Assembly: GCA_041940425.1 (NCBI GenBank)
Contig: JBGTSF010000096.1
Span: 1 to 14,776 of the forward strand
Length of the DNA stretch: 14,776 nt
Direction: 5' to 3'
Origin: DATHTS01 sp041940425
Lineage (GTDB): Bacteria > Acidobacteriota > Blastocatellia > Pyrinomonadales > Pyrinomonadaceae
The translations under genes were made by a program, and so were the position numbers. Every line of letters begins with the position of its first letter. Position 1 is the stretch's first letter. Positions 13,837 through 14,776 of the stretch are shown one piece after another. Under the pieces are notes generated by a model, which saw nothing but the letters and a program-made list of their open reading frames with translations, was not told where the DNA came from and searched no databases.

Positions 13837-14343
13837 ATGAATGAAAATCGTTTCTCGCTGGAAATTACCGGCGCGCAAAAAACCGAGATCAATACGAAAA
13901 TCAACGAACTTATCGCTTTGCTCGAACCGATGGTGATCGCGCTCGACAAGGAAGACCGCAAGCGTCTGTCCAAGATGAGCGACGAAAGCATCCCGTTCGT
14001 CGAAAAGGTCGAACAGTATTCGGGAACCAATCCCGAATTTCTGCCGCCCTACGTTGACGCGGCGGAATTCAAAAAAGACTTCGCCGTCTTCAAAGACATC
14101 CGCGAAATCCTGCGTCCGCTGATGCAGATCGTCGGCAATCTCGAAGACACGCGGATGCTCTCCGGCGCGGAAGCCTACGAGGTCGCGCGCGGCTACTACA
14201 AAATGGTTGGCTTAGCCGCGAAAATGAACACGCCCAACGCGCAGGCGATCTACGACGATCTCCGCGCCCGTTTTGAAATAAAAGCCAAACCCGCCGGCGA
14301 ATCAAACGGCGAAGGTGAAACGGGAGCGGAAAATCCGACCTAA
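13837..14343 (+). CDS. Conserved helical hypothetical protein
   Basis: A 168-residue soluble protein, almost entirely alpha-helical by composition, with no signal peptide, membrane segment or cysteine. Helix 1 spans about 12-36 (KINELIALLEPMVIALD), followed by a charged KEDRKRLSKMSDESIPFVEK segment, a proline-rich break (NPEFLPPYVDAAE), and helices about 75-100 and 112-140 (SGAEAYEVARGYYKMVGLAA). The Gly/Glu-rich last 15 residues are probably disordered. Proteins of this type are familiar to me as unnamed hypotheticals in several environmental phyla, with no assigned function. The pattern suggests a four-helix bundle. SD GTGAGG lies 10 nt upstream of the ATG. It appears to be a single-gene unit between a long leader and a large palindrome. 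Confidence 0.85.
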   Translation: MNENRFSLEITGAQKTEINTKINELIALLEPMVIALDKEDRKRLSKMSDESIPFVEKVEQYSGTNPEFLPPYVDAAEFKKDFAVFKDIREILRPLMQIVGNLEDTRMLSGAEAYEVARGYYKMVGLAAKMNTPNAQAIYDDLRARFEIKAKPAGESNGEGETGAENPT

Positions 14344-14382
14344 AATAAGGTTGTGAATAAAGAATAATGCATGTTGATTTTT

Positions 14383-14397
14383 TGCTCCGCAGGAGCA
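14383..14397. terminator. Small hairpin after the helical protein gene
   Basis: TGCTCC-GCA-GGAGCA is a 6-bp perfect stem with a 3-nt loop followed by TTT, 40 bp after the stop. It could be a weak terminator or the outer edge of the adjoining large palindrome. Confidence 0.4.
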
Positions 14398-14403
14398 TTT
14401 GTC

Positions 14404-14533
14404 AATAGCCCCGCAATTTATTGCGGGGATCGGTTCGATATAATTTTCCAGTCCCGTAGGGATGAAAGATTCTTTCGTCCCTACAGGACTGCGGCTTTTT
14501 ATCTAAACGGTTCCCCGCAGTAGCGGGGCTATT
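14404..14533. repeat. 130-bp nested palindrome (REP/MITE-like)
   Basis: Three inverted layers share one centre near 14470. The outer arms AATAGCCCCGC (14404-14414) and GCGGGGCTATT (14523-14533) are exact. The middle arms, about 14420-14435 and 14504-14519, match at 13 of 16. The inner arms AGTCCCGTAGGGATGAAAGA (14450-14469) and 14471-14490 match at 18 of 20 with a one-base centre. CCCCGCAA-TTTA-TTGCGGGG also makes a local hairpin in the left half. No transposase is encoded. This is the architecture of a non-autonomous or REP-type element. Confidence 0.88.
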
Positions 14534-14595
14534 AACGCCTCGTCCCTTCGTGACAGTTAATTTCAAAACATTACTTTTTATTCACCCTTTCAGCC

Positions 14596-14775
14596 CTAAA
14601 TTTTATCCGAAACGCCTCTTTTTTGAGGTTGATACCAAAAAATCAGAGGTTGATACCCAAAAAAGAGGCGTTTAAGGTAAAAAAAGAGAGGTTGATACCA
14701 AAAAAAGAGAGGTTGATACCAAAAAATCAGAGGTTCAACCTCTCTTTTCAGCCTATCAACCTCTGAATTCAGCCG
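14596..14775 (-). CDS. Open frame through the 21-bp array (doubtful, partial)
   Basis: On the minus strand, a frame open from the window edge runs 59 codons to TAG at 14596-14598. Its first part reads RLNSEVDRLKREVE, like a coiled-coil end, and the rest is repeats of FFWYQPL. Because the repeat length is a multiple of three, an open frame is expected by chance. It may be the repeat-extended end of a gene lying beyond the window, or nothing. Confidence 0.2.
   Translation of the reverse strand, partial: RLNSEVDRLKREVEPLIFWYQPLFFWYQPLFFYLKRLFFGYQPLIFWYQPQKRGVSDKI
14625..14766. repeat. Tandem array of a 21-bp repeat
   Basis: GAGGTTGATACC followed by an A run recurs at 14625, 14646, 14688, 14709 and (as GAGGTTCAACC) 14730. 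A degenerate unit near 14665 fills the one gap, so the phase is 21 bp throughout. An inverted half-copy (CCTATCAACCTCTGA, 14752-14766) follows. The array reaches almost to the window end and may continue beyond it. Confidence 0.88.
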
Positions 14776-14776
14776 T

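Noticed and set aside
14404..14766. CRISPR array
   Set aside because: The repeats are either palindromic layers or directly abutting 21-bp units with no unique spacers, and no cas genes are present.

Overview
The window is bacterial chromosome of middling GC, with dense genes separated by short AT-rich gaps. Codon style, the gene families (DUF5996, pirin/WrbA, IscU-BFD, CNNM/CorC) and the CACAGAT-type intergenic palindromes suggest Acidobacteriota, perhaps Blastocatellia/Pyrinomonadaceae. That placement is an impression, not a computed result. No transposase, integrase, phage, CRISPR, tRNA or rRNA gene is visible.

Layout. Positions 1-2203 hold the tail of an unknown plus-strand gene, converging with a minus-strand pair (NUDIX hydrolase then DUF5996). 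A long inverted repeat and a TlpA-like thioredoxin lipoprotein follow. Positions 2290-4420 carry an IscU scaffold fused to a BFD-like [2Fe-2S] domain and a CNNM/CorC membrane protein. Positions 4590-7001 encode a CPA2 antiporter fused to RCK domains and, unusually, a C-terminal UBP-type zinc finger. Positions 7117-8640 form a two-gene wrbA-pirin unit closed by a strong terminator. After a second CACAGAT-type palindrome comes a secreted PPC-like protein (8852-9421, minus).

Positions 9656-13435 are the most interesting part. An intact FAD-dependent, CrtI/PYROXD2-like oxidoreductase is followed by three minus-strand accessory genes: Fic, a membrane-anchored unknown, and a DUF4177-like protein. 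Two degenerate extra copies of the oxidoreductase's 3' end lie between them. Each tail copy abuts the stop codon of the next minus-strand gene. This repeated geometry suggests serial insertion of small gene modules at the 3' end of a protein gene. Positions 13436-14776 hold a long probable leader, a helical conserved hypothetical gene, a 130-bp nested palindrome and a 21-bp-period tandem repeat array running to the window end.

Working themes are redox and ion homeostasis: thioredoxin-like lipoprotein, Fe-S scaffold, quinone reductase with pirin, and an RCK-gated antiporter beside a CorC-type transporter. Only wrbA-pirin and NUDIX-DUF5996 look like operons. The rest are single units separated by repeats or terminators.
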